Notes: generated by a model not told the origin, from the letters alone. 64,000 bases of DNA from Bacteroidales bacterium (GCA_028687995.1 JAQTZA010000002.1:1-64000); one strand, 5' to 3'. Shown: positions 35,392 through 44,938, counted from the first letter of the stretch. Numbers and translations are program-made.

Positions 35392-35455
35392 TGTCAATTT
35401 ATATGATTTGCGAATTTGTATCAAAATGAACAGACGTTAATTGATGTTTGAGTTG

Positions 35456-35463
35456 CAAAACTA
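35456..35463 (-). promoter_or_regulatory. -7 box (TAGTTTTG) ahead of the exported block
   Basis: Fits TAnnTTTG on the minus strand, 64 bases before the ATG at 35391. No TTTG at the usual distance upstream. Confidence 0.42.
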
Positions 35464-35723
35464 TGAAAATATTTTTGAGTTTTAATATAATTGAATACTT
35501 ATTGCTACTATTTTGCTCGATTTTCGAGAAGAGTGTGGATTCTAATTACTATCTTTTTGTCATCTAAGACTTGAATTTAATAGAGAGATGTTTAAGTTTG
35601 TAAAGGCGAAATGGGTAAGAATGTTTAATAAGAAAGAAGAATTTACTATGTAATTTAGTAAACATTTGAATTTAAACTCAAAAACCTATTTATTGGTTTT
35701 TGAGGCTCATGAAATAAATTAAA

Positions 35724-35761
35724 AGAACCGCAATAAAGTTTTATTACTTTTTTGCGGTTCT
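35724..35761 (-). terminator. Terminator after the M16 peptidase/cyclophilin genes
   Basis: Stem AGAACCGCAA (35724-35733) / TTGCGGTTCT (35752-35761), with TTTT following on the minus strand. The stem sequence is the same as that of the terminator at 26291, on the other side of the exported block. Confidence 0.75.
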
Positions 35762-35782
35762 CTGTTTATGTTGATCTATTAT

Positions 35783-37021
35783 TTAATTTTTTGCTCTATA
35801 GTACAGCGTTGAACAATTCTCAGGTCTGAAAACTTCTCGCGCCACTTCTTGTAACTTCTCTGGCGTAAGTTTGTAGTAATTTTGCACTTCCGAGTTGATG
35901 TCTTCCCCTTTTCCGAAAAGTTCGTGATAAGCAATATTGGATGCTTTATTCAGGTAGTTGATATTGGAAAAGAGATCGTTCGATTCAAATTTGTTGACCA
36001 TTTTCTGCACTTCACGCGCATCAATGGGTTCACTTTTCAGCAATTCCAACTCAGTAATCAAAGCCTTATCGGCCTCTTCGAGTGTTATGCCTTTAGCTGG
36101 TTTGCCCGTTACGAAAAACAGTCCCTCTTCGATGTCGCCAGTGATGTGTGCATTCACTTCTGTGAAAAGTTTTTGTTCCATCACCAAATGTTGATAAAGT
36201 CGGGCGGAGCGACCGCCTGCCAACAAATCAGATAGTAAATCGCTGGCGTGATAATCTGGTGATGTGCGAGCGGGTGTATGGTACGCTTTGGTAATGGAAT
36301 CTTGTGGTACATTGCGCTCCACTTCGAGATGGCGTGCTTCGGTTTGACGAGGCTCTTTGGGTAGATTTCTCATCGCAATAGTTCGTTTTTCAATAGATCC
36401 AAACCATTTCTCGGTCAACGTTCTAGCCTCTTCCCACTCAATATTTCCGGTGATAGAGAGAATGGCATTGTTGGGACCATAGTGGGAATAGAAGAATGCT
36501 TTCACATCTTCTAGAGTAGCACTTTCGATGTGCGATACCTCTTTTCCGATGGTTGACCAGCGGTAAGGGTGCTTCTGATAGGCGAGTGGTCGAATCAACA
36601 GCGAAATGTCACCATACGGTTTGTTTAGATTTCGTTGTTTAAACTCCTCGATGACGACGCTTTTTTGTACATCGAGGCTTTTTTGTGAAAAATCGAGACC
36701 CAACATTCTGTCAGATTCAAGCCAGAAAGCTGTCTCTACGTTCTGTTTAGGTACAACAGAATAGTAGTTGGTGCAGTCGTTGCTTGTCCAAGCATTGTTT
36801 TCACCGCCAGCCTCTTGCAGAGGTGTGTCGAAATCAGGAATATGAACACTTCCACCAAACATCAGGTGTTCGAAAAGGTGTGCAAAGCCCGTCTTTTCAG
36901 GATCTTCGTCCTTCGAGCCTACATCATAAAGCAAATTGAGTGCTACCATTTGAGTACTTTCATCTTTATGGTGTAGCAGTCTCAATCCATTGGAAAGTGT
37001 ATGTCTGTTGATTCCTATCAT
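35783..37021 (-). CDS. M16-family zinc peptidase
   Basis: 412 residues. Inverted zinc site H48-L-F-E51-H52 in AHLFEHLMFGG, with the downstream glutamate expected near 128 (VVIEEFKQR). A single M16 half-pair (N-domain plus inactive C-domain) as in processing-peptidase-like bacterial proteins; no signal peptide is seen, so it is probably cytoplasmic. It degrades or processes peptides. The cyclophilin gene lies 39 bases upstream on the same strand, suggesting one transcript. Confidence 0.92.
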   Translation of the reverse strand: MIGINRHTLSNGLRLLHHKDESTQMVALNLLYDVGSKDEDPEKTGFAHLFEHLMFGGSVHIPDFDTPLQEAGGENNAWTSNDCTNYYSVVPKQNVETAFWLESDRMLGLDFSQKSLDVQKSVVIEEFKQRNLNKPYGDISLLIRPLAYQKHPYRWSTIGKEVSHIESATLEDVKAFFYSHYGPNNAILSITGNIEWEEARTLTEKWFGSIEKRTIAMRNLPKEPRQTEARHLEVERNVPQDSITKAYHTPARTSPDYHASDLLSDLLAGGRSARLYQHLVMEQKLFTEVNAHITGDIEEGLFFVTGKPAKGITLEEADKALITELELLKSEPIDAREVQKMVNKFESNDLFSNINYLNKASNIAYHELFGKGEDINSEVQNYYKLTPEKLQEVAREVFRPENCSTLYYRAKN

Positions 37022-37060
37022 AATATTTTGCGACAGTTGATGTGTATAGCCTCTAAAAAA

Positions 37061-37828
37061 TCAATCTGTAATGACGGATATCTTTACCAAAATATCTTCT
37101 ATCGGCCTGTCACCCACGCCTATTCTTACATTTTGAATCTCTTCTACTACATCCATTCCTTCAATAACTTCACCAAAAACGGTATATTCTCTATCTAAAA
37201 AAGGAGAACCACCAATGGTTGTGTAAATCTCGCGCATCTCGTCAGTAAATTTGAAGTTTTCTGTTTTGTCAGCCTCTTCACGTGCTAAATCACTCAACCC
37301 ATTTTGCAATTTTTGGAATGCTTCATGATCCTCGTTTTTGAGTAATTCAGCTGCACGTGCATTGTGTTTTGCAGCTATTTCTTCAAATATTTTCTCTTGC
37401 TTCATTTCAAGGGCAAGTTTTTCCAGATTATTCATCAATTCGTCAGTCAGCACACTTCCAGTTACGATATAAAACTGAGAACCACTTGATTTTTTCTCAG
37501 GATTCACACGATCTGGTTGACGTGCAGCAGCCAAGGCGCCTTTTTTGTGAAAATATTTTGGATAAACAATTTCAGCTGGTAATGTATATCCTGGTCCCCC
37601 AGCACCTAATTTCTTGGTGAAATCAGAGCCTTTCGAATCCGGATCTCCAGTTTGAATCATAAAACCTTTGATGACGCGGTGAAAAATGGTGTCATCGAAA
37701 AATCCTTCTTTCGCTAATTTGATAAAATTGTCGCGATGAGAAGGTGTTTCGTCGTATAACTTTACTTTGATAATTCCTTTGGAAGTCTCGATAATGACTT
37801 GATTACGATTATTTTGTTCAAAATTCAT
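37061..37828 (-). CDS. Cyclophilin-type peptidyl-prolyl isomerase
   Basis: 255 residues without signal peptide. The cyclophilin core shows FHRVIKGFMIQTGDP at about 51-65 and FGEVIEGMDVVEEIQNV near the C-terminus. A helical insert of roughly 75 residues (about 125-200, NLEKLALEMKQEKIFEEIAA onward) interrupts the core; I know this insert from Bacteroidales cyclophilins. It speeds cis-trans isomerisation of prolyl bonds during folding in the cytoplasm. Confidence 0.92.
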   Translation of the reverse strand: MNFEQNNRNQVIIETSKGIIKVKLYDETPSHRDNFIKLAKEGFFDDTIFHRVIKGFMIQTGDPDSKGSDFTKKLGAGGPGYTLPAEIVYPKYFHKKGALAAARQPDRVNPEKKSSGSQFYIVTGSVLTDELMNNLEKLALEMKQEKIFEEIAAKHNARAAELLKNEDHEAFQKLQNGLSDLAREEADKTENFKFTDEMREIYTTIGGSPFLDREYTVFGEVIEGMDVVEEIQNVRIGVGDRPIEDILVKISVITD

Positions 37829-38117
37829 ATTGTTTATTGTAGTTATATTGTTTGATTGAAATTTGTTTTGAAATCTCTTTTTTAACGAAGTGCGAATTTA
37901 CATCTTTTTATTTGATGGTGATTTTTCTTTCGTTTAAATTGAATCACTTAAACGTCATCTAGTCTCGTTTTGTTTGCATCAAAATTATGATTCGTAATAT
38001 TTTTGTTAAAAATTGCATAATTGAGAAATATTACTCAACTAATTATGCAAGTTTGTGTTTTATTCTTAACATTGCAAAGCAAAAAAGAAAATTCAATTTT
38101 TAAAACAAAAATCAATT

Positions 38118-38324
38118 ATGAAAATTACAAAAGTTTGGTTAAACGAAACTGATGATAACTGTATCGTATGCGGAATGTGTGAGTCTATTGCTCCTTCAGT
38201 ATTTGAAGTAGGAGATCAAATGGCAGTGATCGAAGGTGCTGACTATGATGGAAATGCTGATGCAATTATCGAGGCTGTTGACAGCTGTCCGGTAAGTGTA
38301 ATCGGAATTGAAAAAGAAGACTAA
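38118..38324 (+). CDS. Single-cluster [4Fe-4S] ferredoxin
   Basis: 68 residues. Cluster ligands in CIVCGMC (C-x2-C-x2-C, residues 15-21) and the last one in DSCPVSVIG near the C-terminus; this is a monocluster ferredoxin, in which the second cluster site of the 8Fe type is lost. Acidic and small, as expected for an electron carrier of anaerobic metabolism. Stands alone; the 289-base AT-rich spacer before it holds no gene that I can see. Confidence 0.92.
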   Translation: MKITKVWLNETDDNCIVCGMCESIAPSVFEVGDQMAVIEGADYDGNADAIIEAVDSCPVSVIGIEKED

Positions 38325-38352
38325 CCTAGTAGATTGTTTGGTTAAGAAAACA

Positions 38353-38383
38353 AGAGTCCATTGCCTTTTAGGTGATGGACTCT
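38353..38383. terminator. Terminator between ferredoxin and corA (convergent)
   Basis: Stem AGAGTCCAT (38353-38361) / ATGGACTCT (38375-38383) followed by TTCTGT; preceded by AAAACA, so it can serve both genes. Confidence 0.65.
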
Positions 38384-38396
38384 TTCTGTATTAGTA

Positions 38397-39374
38397 TCAT
38401 AGCCAACCAGATTTTCTGAAAAAATAGAATAGAGTGCTGCATGAAACAACAATTAATCCTATTGCCATCGGATAACCATACTCCCAACGTAATTCAGGCA
38501 TATTGGCAAAATTCATTCCATAAATTCCGGCAATCATGGTTGGAACTCCAATGATCGCTGCCCAACCTGCAAAACGTTTCGACACTTCATTTTGGTTGAT
38601 AGAAGTGAGAGAGAAATTAGCTTCCAATGCAGTTGAAAGCTGCTCTTTGGTGCTATCCAACATTTCGTTCATTCGAATGGCATGATCATATACATCTCGA
38701 AAATAGTTTCGAATCTCTTCGTCAATTAATTCTGCGTCGTTACGCATCAGTTTATTGCAAATGTCAATCAGTGGCGAAATCGCTTTTTTAATTTCGATGA
38801 TTTTGCCTCGCATTCGATAGATTCGAGCGGGCGTATCTCGTCTATATTTTTCTTTAAAAATTCGTGTTTCCAGTTTATCGAGATCCTCTTCAAGTAGTTC
38901 CATTATTGGAAAATATTGATCGACAATAAAATCCATTACTGCATAAAGTACAAACCCTGAACCCTTTTCAAGTAAATGAGGAGTGGCTTCGCAACGCATT
39001 CTTACATCGTCAAAAGTTACTTTCGATCGGTGACGAATACTGATGATGAAGTTTTTTCCCAAGAAAAAATGTGTCTCTCCAAAATTGAGATGTTGACTTT
39101 CTTGATTAGGTTGGATTGTGCGGAGAACAATATAATAGGTATCACCATACGATTCAAACTTGGGACGTTGGTGAGCACGATGAGCATCTTCAATAGCTAG
39201 TTCGTGCAACCCGAAGAGTTCTTGAATAGTAGTCATCAACTTTTCGTTGGGATCTTTGAGCCTCAGCCAGACGAATTTATTAGTGCTATTCAACACTGAA
39301 CCCACTTCGTTGAGGGCTAACTCTTTCACTCGTTTCCCTTTTGCGTAAACTGCACAATCGACAATGCTCTCCAT
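38397..39374 (-). CDS. corA: CorA-family magnesium/cobalt transporter
   Basis: 325 residues. A long cytoplasmic domain rich in charged helices leads to two C-terminal membrane helices. The signature GMN is present in IAGIYGMNFANMPELRWEYG, followed by the second helix and a short basic tail, the CorA plan. It works as a pentamer to let Mg2+ (or Co2+) in. Alone on the minus strand. Confidence 0.94.
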   Translation of the reverse strand: MESIVDCAVYAKGKRVKELALNEVGSVLNSTNKFVWLRLKDPNEKLMTTIQELFGLHELAIEDAHRAHQRPKFESYGDTYYIVLRTIQPNQESQHLNFGETHFFLGKNFIISIRHRSKVTFDDVRMRCEATPHLLEKGSGFVLYAVMDFIVDQYFPIMELLEEDLDKLETRIFKEKYRRDTPARIYRMRGKIIEIKKAISPLIDICNKLMRNDAELIDEEIRNYFRDVYDHAIRMNEMLDSTKEQLSTALEANFSLTSINQNEVSKRFAGWAAIIGVPTMIAGIYGMNFANMPELRWEYGYPMAIGLIVVSCSTLFYFFRKSGWL

Positions 39375-39481
39375 CTTATTATATTTTTTCTTTGTCTACA
39401 AATTTGCACAATAATCTGTTCAATAGATTCAATGTAGGTGATATTTTTCAATTTGAATTTGATTTTGCCGTTATTTCTAAT

Positions 39482-40720
39482 TTATTCAAACCCTTCCATA
39501 GTTAGCCTAATTATCCCAATACACTCCATCAATTGTGTTTCTGTAATCACCAATGGTGGTGCAAAACGGATAATATTTTTGTGAGTTGGTTTAGCCAACA
39601 GACCATTTTCGGATAGCTTCACACAAATGTCCCAAGCTAAATCAACGTGTCCGCTGTTGTTGATGATGAGGGCATTGAGCAATCCTTTTCCTCGTACCGA
39701 AGTGGCAACTTTCGATGATGCGCAAAGTCCCTGCATCGCTTCGCGGAATATTTGCCCCAATCGATATGCATTCTCAGCCAGTTTTTCGTCGCGAATCACC
39801 TCCAATGCCGAAATGGCGACTGCGGCTGCGATGGGATTGCCACCAAATGTAGAGCCATGTTGCCCGGGATGAATCACCTCCATGATGTTGTTGCTTGCCA
39901 ACACTGCCGAAACTGGATAGACACCCCCGGAGAGAGCTTTTCCTAAGATTAGTATATCGGGATGTACAGTCTCGTAATCGCAGGCAAGCAGTTTTCCAGT
40001 GCGTGCAATACCAGTTTGTACCTCATCGGCTATAAAAAGCACGTTGTTTTTTTGACAAAGATCATAACAAGCTTTCAAATATCCTTCGTTGGGTACAAAT
40101 GCACCCGCTTCGCCTTGAATCGGTTCTACAAGGAATCCTGCTATGTTTGGATTTTCGTTTAGAACTTTCTCCAACGCATTGGCATTGTTGTAAGGAATGA
40201 CGATAAAACCGGGAGTGTACGGGCCATAATTGGTGTATGCATCTGGATCGACCGAAAAGGATATAATGGTGGTGGTGCGACCATGGAAATTATTTTCACA
40301 AACAACGATTTGAGCTGAGTTTTCGGCTAAGCCACGTTTTTCGTAAGCCCATTTTCTACATAGCTTGATGGCTGTTTCCACAGCTTCGGCACCTGTGTTC
40401 ATCGGCAGCACTTTTTCGTAACCGAAATAGTGGGTTACAAACTCTTCGTATTTTCCCAATTGACTGTTGTAGAACGCACGAGATGTAAGCGTCAGTTTTT
40501 GCGCTTGTTCTACCAATGTCGAAATAATCTTTGGGTGACAATGTCCTTGATTTACAGCTGAGTATGCTGATAAAAAATCAAAGTATTTTTTACCCTCTAC
40601 ATCCCATACATAAACGCCTTCTCCTTTTTCGAGAACCACCGGCAGCGGGTGATAGTTGTGTGCACCATATTTATTTTCAAGCTCCATGAGCTCTGTAGCT
40701 GATTGTTTTGTAGTTTTCAT
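39482..40720 (-). CDS. rocD: Ornithine aminotransferase
   Basis: 412 residues, class III PLP aminotransferase. The pyridoxal lysine lies in [33 protein letters not shown] and [16 protein letters not shown] are family signatures. Overall it matches ornithine-oxo-acid transaminases (ornithine + 2-oxoglutarate to glutamate semialdehyde + glutamate), beginning with the [18 protein letters not shown] start of RocD. The two genes upstream belong to the guanidine-modifying superfamily, which supports a role in arginine/ornithine breakdown. 24 bases separate it from the next gene. Confidence 0.93.
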   Translation of the reverse strand: MKTTKQSATELMELENKYGAHNYHPLPVVLEKGEGVYVWDVEGKKYFDFLSAYSAVNQGHCHPKIISTLVEQAQKLTLTSRAFYNSQLGKYEEFVTHYFGYEKVLPMNTGAEAVETAIKLCRKWAYEKRGLAENSAQIVVCENNFHGRTTTIISFSVDPDAYTNYGPYTPGFIVIPYNNANALEKVLNENPNIAGFLVEPIQGEAGAFVPNEGYLKACYDLCQKNNVLFIADEVQTGIARTGKLLACDYETVHPDILILGKALSGGVYPVSAVLASNNIMEVIHPGQHGSTFGGNPIAAAVAISALEVIRDEKLAENAYRLGQIFREAMQGLCASSKVATSVRGKGLLNALIINNSGHVDLAWDICVKLSENGLLAKPTHKNIIRFAPPLVITETQLMECIGIIRLTMEGFE

Positions 40721-40744
40721 CTTTTCTGAATTAAAATAATAAAA

Positions 40745-41686
40745 TCATAGATTTAGATTTTTAGGCAAAAATACCTCAGCCATCATGCATCGAACGCTTC
40801 CTCCTCCAAGCTTCTCAATGGTTGGAACTGCTGAAGTGATTATTTCGTTGTGAGCTTTTAATTGTTCAATTTGAACCATTGTTAATGATTCAAAGGCAGT
40901 TTGCGACATTACTAAAAATTTAGCTCCAGCATAATTTTCGACCTGTAGCATGTTGCCTGCGAAACGGTGCATTTGGCTCTCAGAGATGGTAATTATCTCT
41001 TTTTGTGTTGCCTCAAACGAACGAATCACCGCCACCCGTTCTTCAATATTGTCGATTGTATCGAGGCATACAACTGCGTATCTATCCGCAATGCACATCA
41101 TCACATTGGTGTGATAGATTGGCAATCGCTCTCCTTTGACAGACTGATAGGCATAAAACGAATGCGGTTTGTAATCGAAATCGTGACAAAATTTCAAGAA
41201 TAATTCTTTGTCCGTTCGTTGAGAAATTGCAGCATAGGCAATTTTATGTTCGTGATCAAGAATCATACTTCCTGTGCCTTCCAGAAATCGGCCCTCATTC
41301 TCGGAAGAGGTGTAATCGATGGATTTTTTGATCTGAAAGCCTTCTCTTTGCAGAATTTCGAGAATGTCATTTCGGCGCTCATCACGTCTATTCGGGGCGT
41401 ACATTGGGTATAATGCAACGCAGCCATCTGCATGAGTGGAGACCCAATTGTTAGGAAAAATGGAATCAGGTGTATGTGGTTGTTGCGTGTCTCTAACAAC
41501 TATCACACGAACTCCTTTATTTCTTAACTTATCGACCATTAAGCCAAATTCGGAAAGCGCTAACGTTTGGTTTTCAGAACTTGAATTAGCGCCTTTCTGC
41601 TGGAAATAGTTATTAATCGCAGTCTGGTCGTTGAACCCAAAGGCGATGGGTTCTATCATCAAAATGGTATTTGTAGATTGTTTCAT
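40745..41686 (-). CDS. Arginine deiminase-related protein (CtlX-like)
   Basis: 313 residues of the guanidino-group modifying fold. It has the PDSIFPNNWVSTHADG segment typical of the CtlX/'arginine deiminase-related' proteins, a central His in PIYHTNVMMCIADRYAVV and a C-terminal catalytic cysteine in GGGSVRCMMAEVF. Members act on arginine or citrulline-like compounds; CtlX is described as a citrulline-utilisation hydrolase. Placed between rocD and another family member, so an ornithine-yielding reaction is plausible but not proven. Confidence 0.85.
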   Translation of the reverse strand: MKQSTNTILMIEPIAFGFNDQTAINNYFQQKGANSSSENQTLALSEFGLMVDKLRNKGVRVIVVRDTQQPHTPDSIFPNNWVSTHADGCVALYPMYAPNRRDERRNDILEILQREGFQIKKSIDYTSSENEGRFLEGTGSMILDHEHKIAYAAISQRTDKELFLKFCHDFDYKPHSFYAYQSVKGERLPIYHTNVMMCIADRYAVVCLDTIDNIEERVAVIRSFEATQKEIITISESQMHRFAGNMLQVENYAGAKFLVMSQTAFESLTMVQIEQLKAHNEIITSAVPTIEKLGGGSVRCMMAEVFLPKNLNL

Positions 41687-41717
41687 GGTTAAATAGATTT
41701 TTTACAAAAACTGATTT

Positions 41718-42635
41718 CTATTCGCCTCTGATCAAAGGCAAGGTAGAGCATCGGAGTAACCCGCCCATTTTCGAAATTTCGAAGTAAGGAACACGTTCCA
41801 CAGTCATTCCCCACGCTTGCTCCAAATGATTGTTGAGGCGTTCGAACTTTTTCTCAGAAACCACTACCGTTGGCGAAATGGAAAATATATTCGAATTCAT
41901 GTAGTACATCTCTTCTTGTGTGATTTCGAAGATGTTCTCTTTGCCGAATAGATCGAGTAGCATATTGTAATCTTTTTCGTAAAGAAATCCATCTTTGTAG
42001 ACAATCAATTTGTCGTTTGAAACGGGCATAAAAGTGCAATCGAGATGCAAGATGCCTGCACGAGGATTGGTGTCATGTTTTTTAAGTTCTAATGGTATGA
42101 GTTGCTTGTAGGGAAATAACTCTTTCAGAAAATGAAAGGCGTAGAGATTGGTGCGTGCCGTTTTGAATTGAGGATAATCGATGCCACTGTAGAGACCTAC
42201 AAACACGATGTCGTTGTAAAGTACAACATCTCCTCCTTCTACGTGTGCTTTCTCAGGAAGATTGTAGATTTTATTGTATGCTATCTGATTATATATTACT
42301 TCATACGCCTCTTTTTCGTCGTCTCTATCGGGGATAATATTCGAATTGATGATTTTATCGTCGATGACAAAAGCAACATCCCGGGCAAAAACTTGGTTGC
42401 AATTTTCGAGTGTCCATGGTCGAAAAACCTGCACATCGTATTTCAAAAGCACTTTTTCAAAAATGGACATCTCTTTGAAAATTTCCTCTTCGGTAGGGTA
42501 GTTGCCATGTAAAACTGTTTCATAAGACTTGGCATCGTAGGTTTTGTCGAGTGTCGGCACACCACCTATTGATCCGGGTTGTCCCAGTACTACAGCCTTT
42601 AGCGTGGCAGTCTCGTTCTTAATGTTTAGTTTCAT
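41718..42635 (-). CDS. Amidinotransferase / dimethylargininase-like protein
   Basis: 305 residues from the ATG at 42635; a longer frame to 42659 would cover the promoter box. The guanidino-modifying fold shows its three active-site landmarks: EGGD (HVEGGDVVLYND), His in GILHLDCTFMPV and the C-terminal catalytic Cys in MGGLLRCSTLPLIRG. Similar proteins are called amidinotransferase or arginine deiminase-like. Substrate unknown, most likely arginine or a derivative. First gene of the group with the CtlX-like gene and rocD. Confidence 0.85.
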   Translation of the reverse strand: MKLNIKNETATLKAVVLGQPGSIGGVPTLDKTYDAKSYETVLHGNYPTEEEIFKEMSIFEKVLLKYDVQVFRPWTLENCNQVFARDVAFVIDDKIINSNIIPDRDDEKEAYEVIYNQIAYNKIYNLPEKAHVEGGDVVLYNDIVFVGLYSGIDYPQFKTARTNLYAFHFLKELFPYKQLIPLELKKHDTNPRAGILHLDCTFMPVSNDKLIVYKDGFLYEKDYNMLLDLFGKENIFEITQEEMYYMNSNIFSISPTVVVSEKKFERLNNHLEQAWGMTVERVPYFEISKMGGLLRCSTLPLIRGE

Positions 42636-42642
42636 GTGTAGC

Positions 42643-42650
42643 CAAATATA
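42643..42650 (-). promoter_or_regulatory. -7 box (TATATTTG) ahead of the arginine group
   Basis: Fits TAnnTTTG on the minus strand and ends only seven bases before the chosen ATG at 42635, so the message would be nearly leaderless. Confidence 0.4.
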
Positions 42651-42715
42651 GTTTTGCACAACAGTGCATCCTCGTAATTTATATCGAGTAGTGTGGGTGG
42701 TGTGTGATGGAAAAT

Positions 42716-42738
42716 GGGTGTAGCGAAAGGCTACACCC
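42716..42738 (-). terminator. Hairpin after the M24 peptidase gene
   Basis: Stem GGGTGTAGC (42716-42724) / GCTACACCC (42730-42738), loop GAAAG; on the minus strand followed by ATTTTCC, a weak T tract. Rest of 42636-42919 shows no gene. Confidence 0.5.
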
Positions 42739-42919
42739 TGAAAAAATCTCTCTCTAATGTTTAAACCTAATATTGAAAGGTTGATTTCCCAAATATATAG
42801 ATTTTAGGAATACTCTGTTATTTTGAACTGAATTTTTAAAAAGGATTCAAACAAAAAGAGCAGAAATAGATTTTAAGTCTCTCTGCACTATAAATCGCAA
42901 CCTAAATATGGTATATTAA

Positions 42920-44092
42920 TTATAAACTGATAATCTCCTCTTCCAAATCAGTTAGATTTTCGACGCTATTCTTATTCACTACGAATGTGTTTTCAATTCC
43001 GACTGCGCCTGTTCCAGGTATCACGAATTTGGGCTCAAGTGCGAAAACGTGCCCTTCAGTCAATATCTCTTTCGATCGAGGAGCTAACACCGGCGATTCG
43101 TTGATTTCGATGCCTACACCATGTCCTACAAATCCAGCTTGTTGTTTGTAGCCCATAAAATAGTCGGATAAACCGCTTTTTTCTGCTTTCAAAAGCGCAA
43201 TTTGATACAAGTCTGCTGTTGCTACACCCGGTTTGGCAATAGATTCAATTTCCCGATGAATCTCTATAGAAACTTGATGCGCTTTGTATGCTAATTCTGT
43301 CAATTTACCGACCGAGAAGATACGTGTCATATCTGTGATGTAGCCGGTGAAAGTGCCGCCCATATCTACCATTACTGCCATGCCTTCGGTAAGTTTTGTG
43401 CCGTTGCACCCAACGGGTAATGACGGGTGAATGCCTTCGCCACCCATTGCAAAATCGTAAGGAGAAGCAGCTTCTGCATTTTTACCCGCCAGAATACTGC
43501 CCATGAAAATCTCCATCGAATTGCCAAAGACCCGAAACAGCCCCAAGGAACCCTTTTGTCGAAAAAGTTTTTCTATTTCAATGGAGAAGTCGATGTCTGT
43601 CATACCAGATCTATAAAGTTTCGGAATTTCTCGGTAACAATCAGCGTGTATTTTTCCAGAATGTCTAAGTAATTCAATCTCATAATCTGATTTGATGGTG
43701 CGAACAGCTCTTAATAACGTAGTCGCATTGAGCAGTTTTGTTGCAGAAAAAGCAGTTTGTAGTCGTGCAATTTCATTATAACTCAACTCGTCTGTTTCGA
43801 GCAAAAGTGTTTTGGGTAGTGCAATTCCTCTTTCTGCCAGTAGAGCTGGAATATCCTCCGGTTTACGAATGTAAATCACGTTATCTCCTTGCAGATTCAC
43901 TGGACGTTTTACAAAGAAAAGAGGTTCGCTTTCGTTAGCAAAGTAGCAATATCCGCTGAAAATCCGATTAGCCAAGTAAAAAAGATTGACATTACCTCCA
44001 ATCAAACAGCCATCGGCTTCTGTCTCATTGATTTTTGATTGTATCTTGCTCCATCTGCTGCGGAGTTCGGGTAAAATCGTATTACTAAACAT
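42920..44092 (-). CDS. M24-family aminopeptidase (Xaa-Pro type)
   Basis: 390 residues: N-terminal creatinase-like domain, then the pita-bread metalloprotease fold. Metal ligands are visible: Asp in VMVDMGGTF, Asp in YITDMTRIFSVG, His in VGHGVGIEINESP, Glu in FALEPKFVI and Glu in GIENTFVV. This set is complete, so the enzyme should be active, removing an N-terminal residue before proline. Cytoplasmic; no signal. Monocistronic. Confidence 0.9.
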   Translation of the reverse strand: MFSNTILPELRSRWSKIQSKINETEADGCLIGGNVNLFYLANRIFSGYCYFANESEPLFFVKRPVNLQGDNVIYIRKPEDIPALLAERGIALPKTLLLETDELSYNEIARLQTAFSATKLLNATTLLRAVRTIKSDYEIELLRHSGKIHADCYREIPKLYRSGMTDIDFSIEIEKLFRQKGSLGLFRVFGNSMEIFMGSILAGKNAEAASPYDFAMGGEGIHPSLPVGCNGTKLTEGMAVMVDMGGTFTGYITDMTRIFSVGKLTELAYKAHQVSIEIHREIESIAKPGVATADLYQIALLKAEKSGLSDYFMGYKQQAGFVGHGVGIEINESPVLAPRSKEILTEGHVFALEPKFVIPGTGAVGIENTFVVNKNSVENLTDLEEEIISL

Positions 44093-44452
44093 GTTTAATC
44101 GAATTTAAATTTATAATTAGGGATTACTGAAATTATATATAAATATTTTTTCTTCCTGAAAAAACGACCAATACCTTTATCTCTCGATCCCAAATGTCTT
44201 TAATCGCAAGTCCCAGTGGGGACAAACACAAATACCAGACTATCGAAAAGCTGTCGAGTGAGTAGCCCATTAACGAATTTACGCATTGCAGAAGAATTCT
44301 ATATGGGCGAGCGAGCGAGTTCTTTTCGATGAAGCATTTTTTGCTTACTTTTTTTTGCGAAAAAAAAGTAAGTCCCGCGGAAGGCGGAATAATTATGCAT
44401 TGTATAACTCAAAATTTCAAACTTGTAATTTTCAGAACTTTTTTTTATTTCG
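44093..44452. other. Gene-free spacer with repeat-like DNA
   Basis: 360 bases. Contains GTCCCAGTGGGGAC (a short palindrome near 44212) and GAGCGAGCGAG, then the hairpin at 44344-44372. No coding frame or RNA gene recognised. It looks like an assembly of intergenic repeats. Confidence 0.5.
44344..44372. repeat. Perfect A/T hairpin, 13-bp arms
   Basis: CTTAC followed by eight T, loop GCG, eight A and GTAAG: an exact inverted repeat. It can end transcription from either side (M24 gene is leftward from here, rlmH ends to the right), but the flanking GTCCCGCGGAAGGCGGAAT looks repeat-derived. Confidence 0.7.
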
Positions 44453-44926
44453 CTAATCGTGATGATACGGTTCGTTGTTGAGAATGGTCATAGCACGATA
44501 AATCTGCTCCACAAAAATCATTCGAATCATCTGATGCGAAAAGGTCATTTTCGAAACAGAAAGCTTCTCTTGTGCGGCTTCATATACTTTATCCGAAAAT
44601 CCGTAGGGACCACCCACCACGAAAATCAATCGACGGGAAACCGAATGTGTTTTTTTCTCGATGAACTCGGCGAATTTCATCGAAGAGTACTCTTTTCCAC
44701 GCTCATCGAGTAATACGAGATAATCTCCAGCTTGCACCTGTTTCAAAATCAGTTCGCCCTCTTTCTCTTTTTGTTGCGCTTCGCTGAGGCTTTTCGTGTT
44801 TTTAAGCTCCGGAATTACCTCGAGTTCAAACGGAATGTAGTGTTTCAGACGATTCTTGTATTCATCAATAGCGTCGATGAAATATTGTTCGCTTGTTTTC
44901 CCAACTACGAGAAGAGTTATTTTCAT
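44453..44926 (-). CDS. rlmH: 23S rRNA (pseudouridine1915-N3)-methyltransferase RlmH
   Basis: 157 residues, SPOUT-class methyltransferase. The SAM-binding knot region is seen in LIFVVGGPYGFSD (about 100-112) and the C-terminus ends RMIFVEQIYRAMTILNNEPYHHD, the almost invariant RlmH tail (Y-H-x). It methylates pseudouridine 1915 in helix 69 of 23S rRNA. Start ATG at 44926 agrees with the family. A repeat element begins 13 bases upstream. Confidence 0.96.
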   Translation of the reverse strand: MKITLLVVGKTSEQYFIDAIDEYKNRLKHYIPFELEVIPELKNTKSLSEAQQKEKEGELILKQVQAGDYLVLLDERGKEYSSMKFAEFIEKKTHSVSRRLIFVVGGPYGFSDKVYEAAQEKLSVSKMTFSHQMIRMIFVEQIYRAMTILNNEPYHHD

Positions 44927-44938
44927 AAATTGTCTTTT

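Larger units (their letters stand above)
35425..35782. other. Gene-free spacer with two hairpins
   Basis: Beside the promoter box it holds a 10-bp hairpin CTCAAAAACC/GGTTTTTGAG (35677-35704) and the terminator at 35724-35761. No open frame with coding character seen. Confidence 0.6.

Noticed and set aside
35783..37021. Signal peptide on the M16 peptidase
   Set aside because: The N-terminus (MIGINRHTLSNGLRLL) is polar and starts directly with the M16 fold; the gene looks complete.
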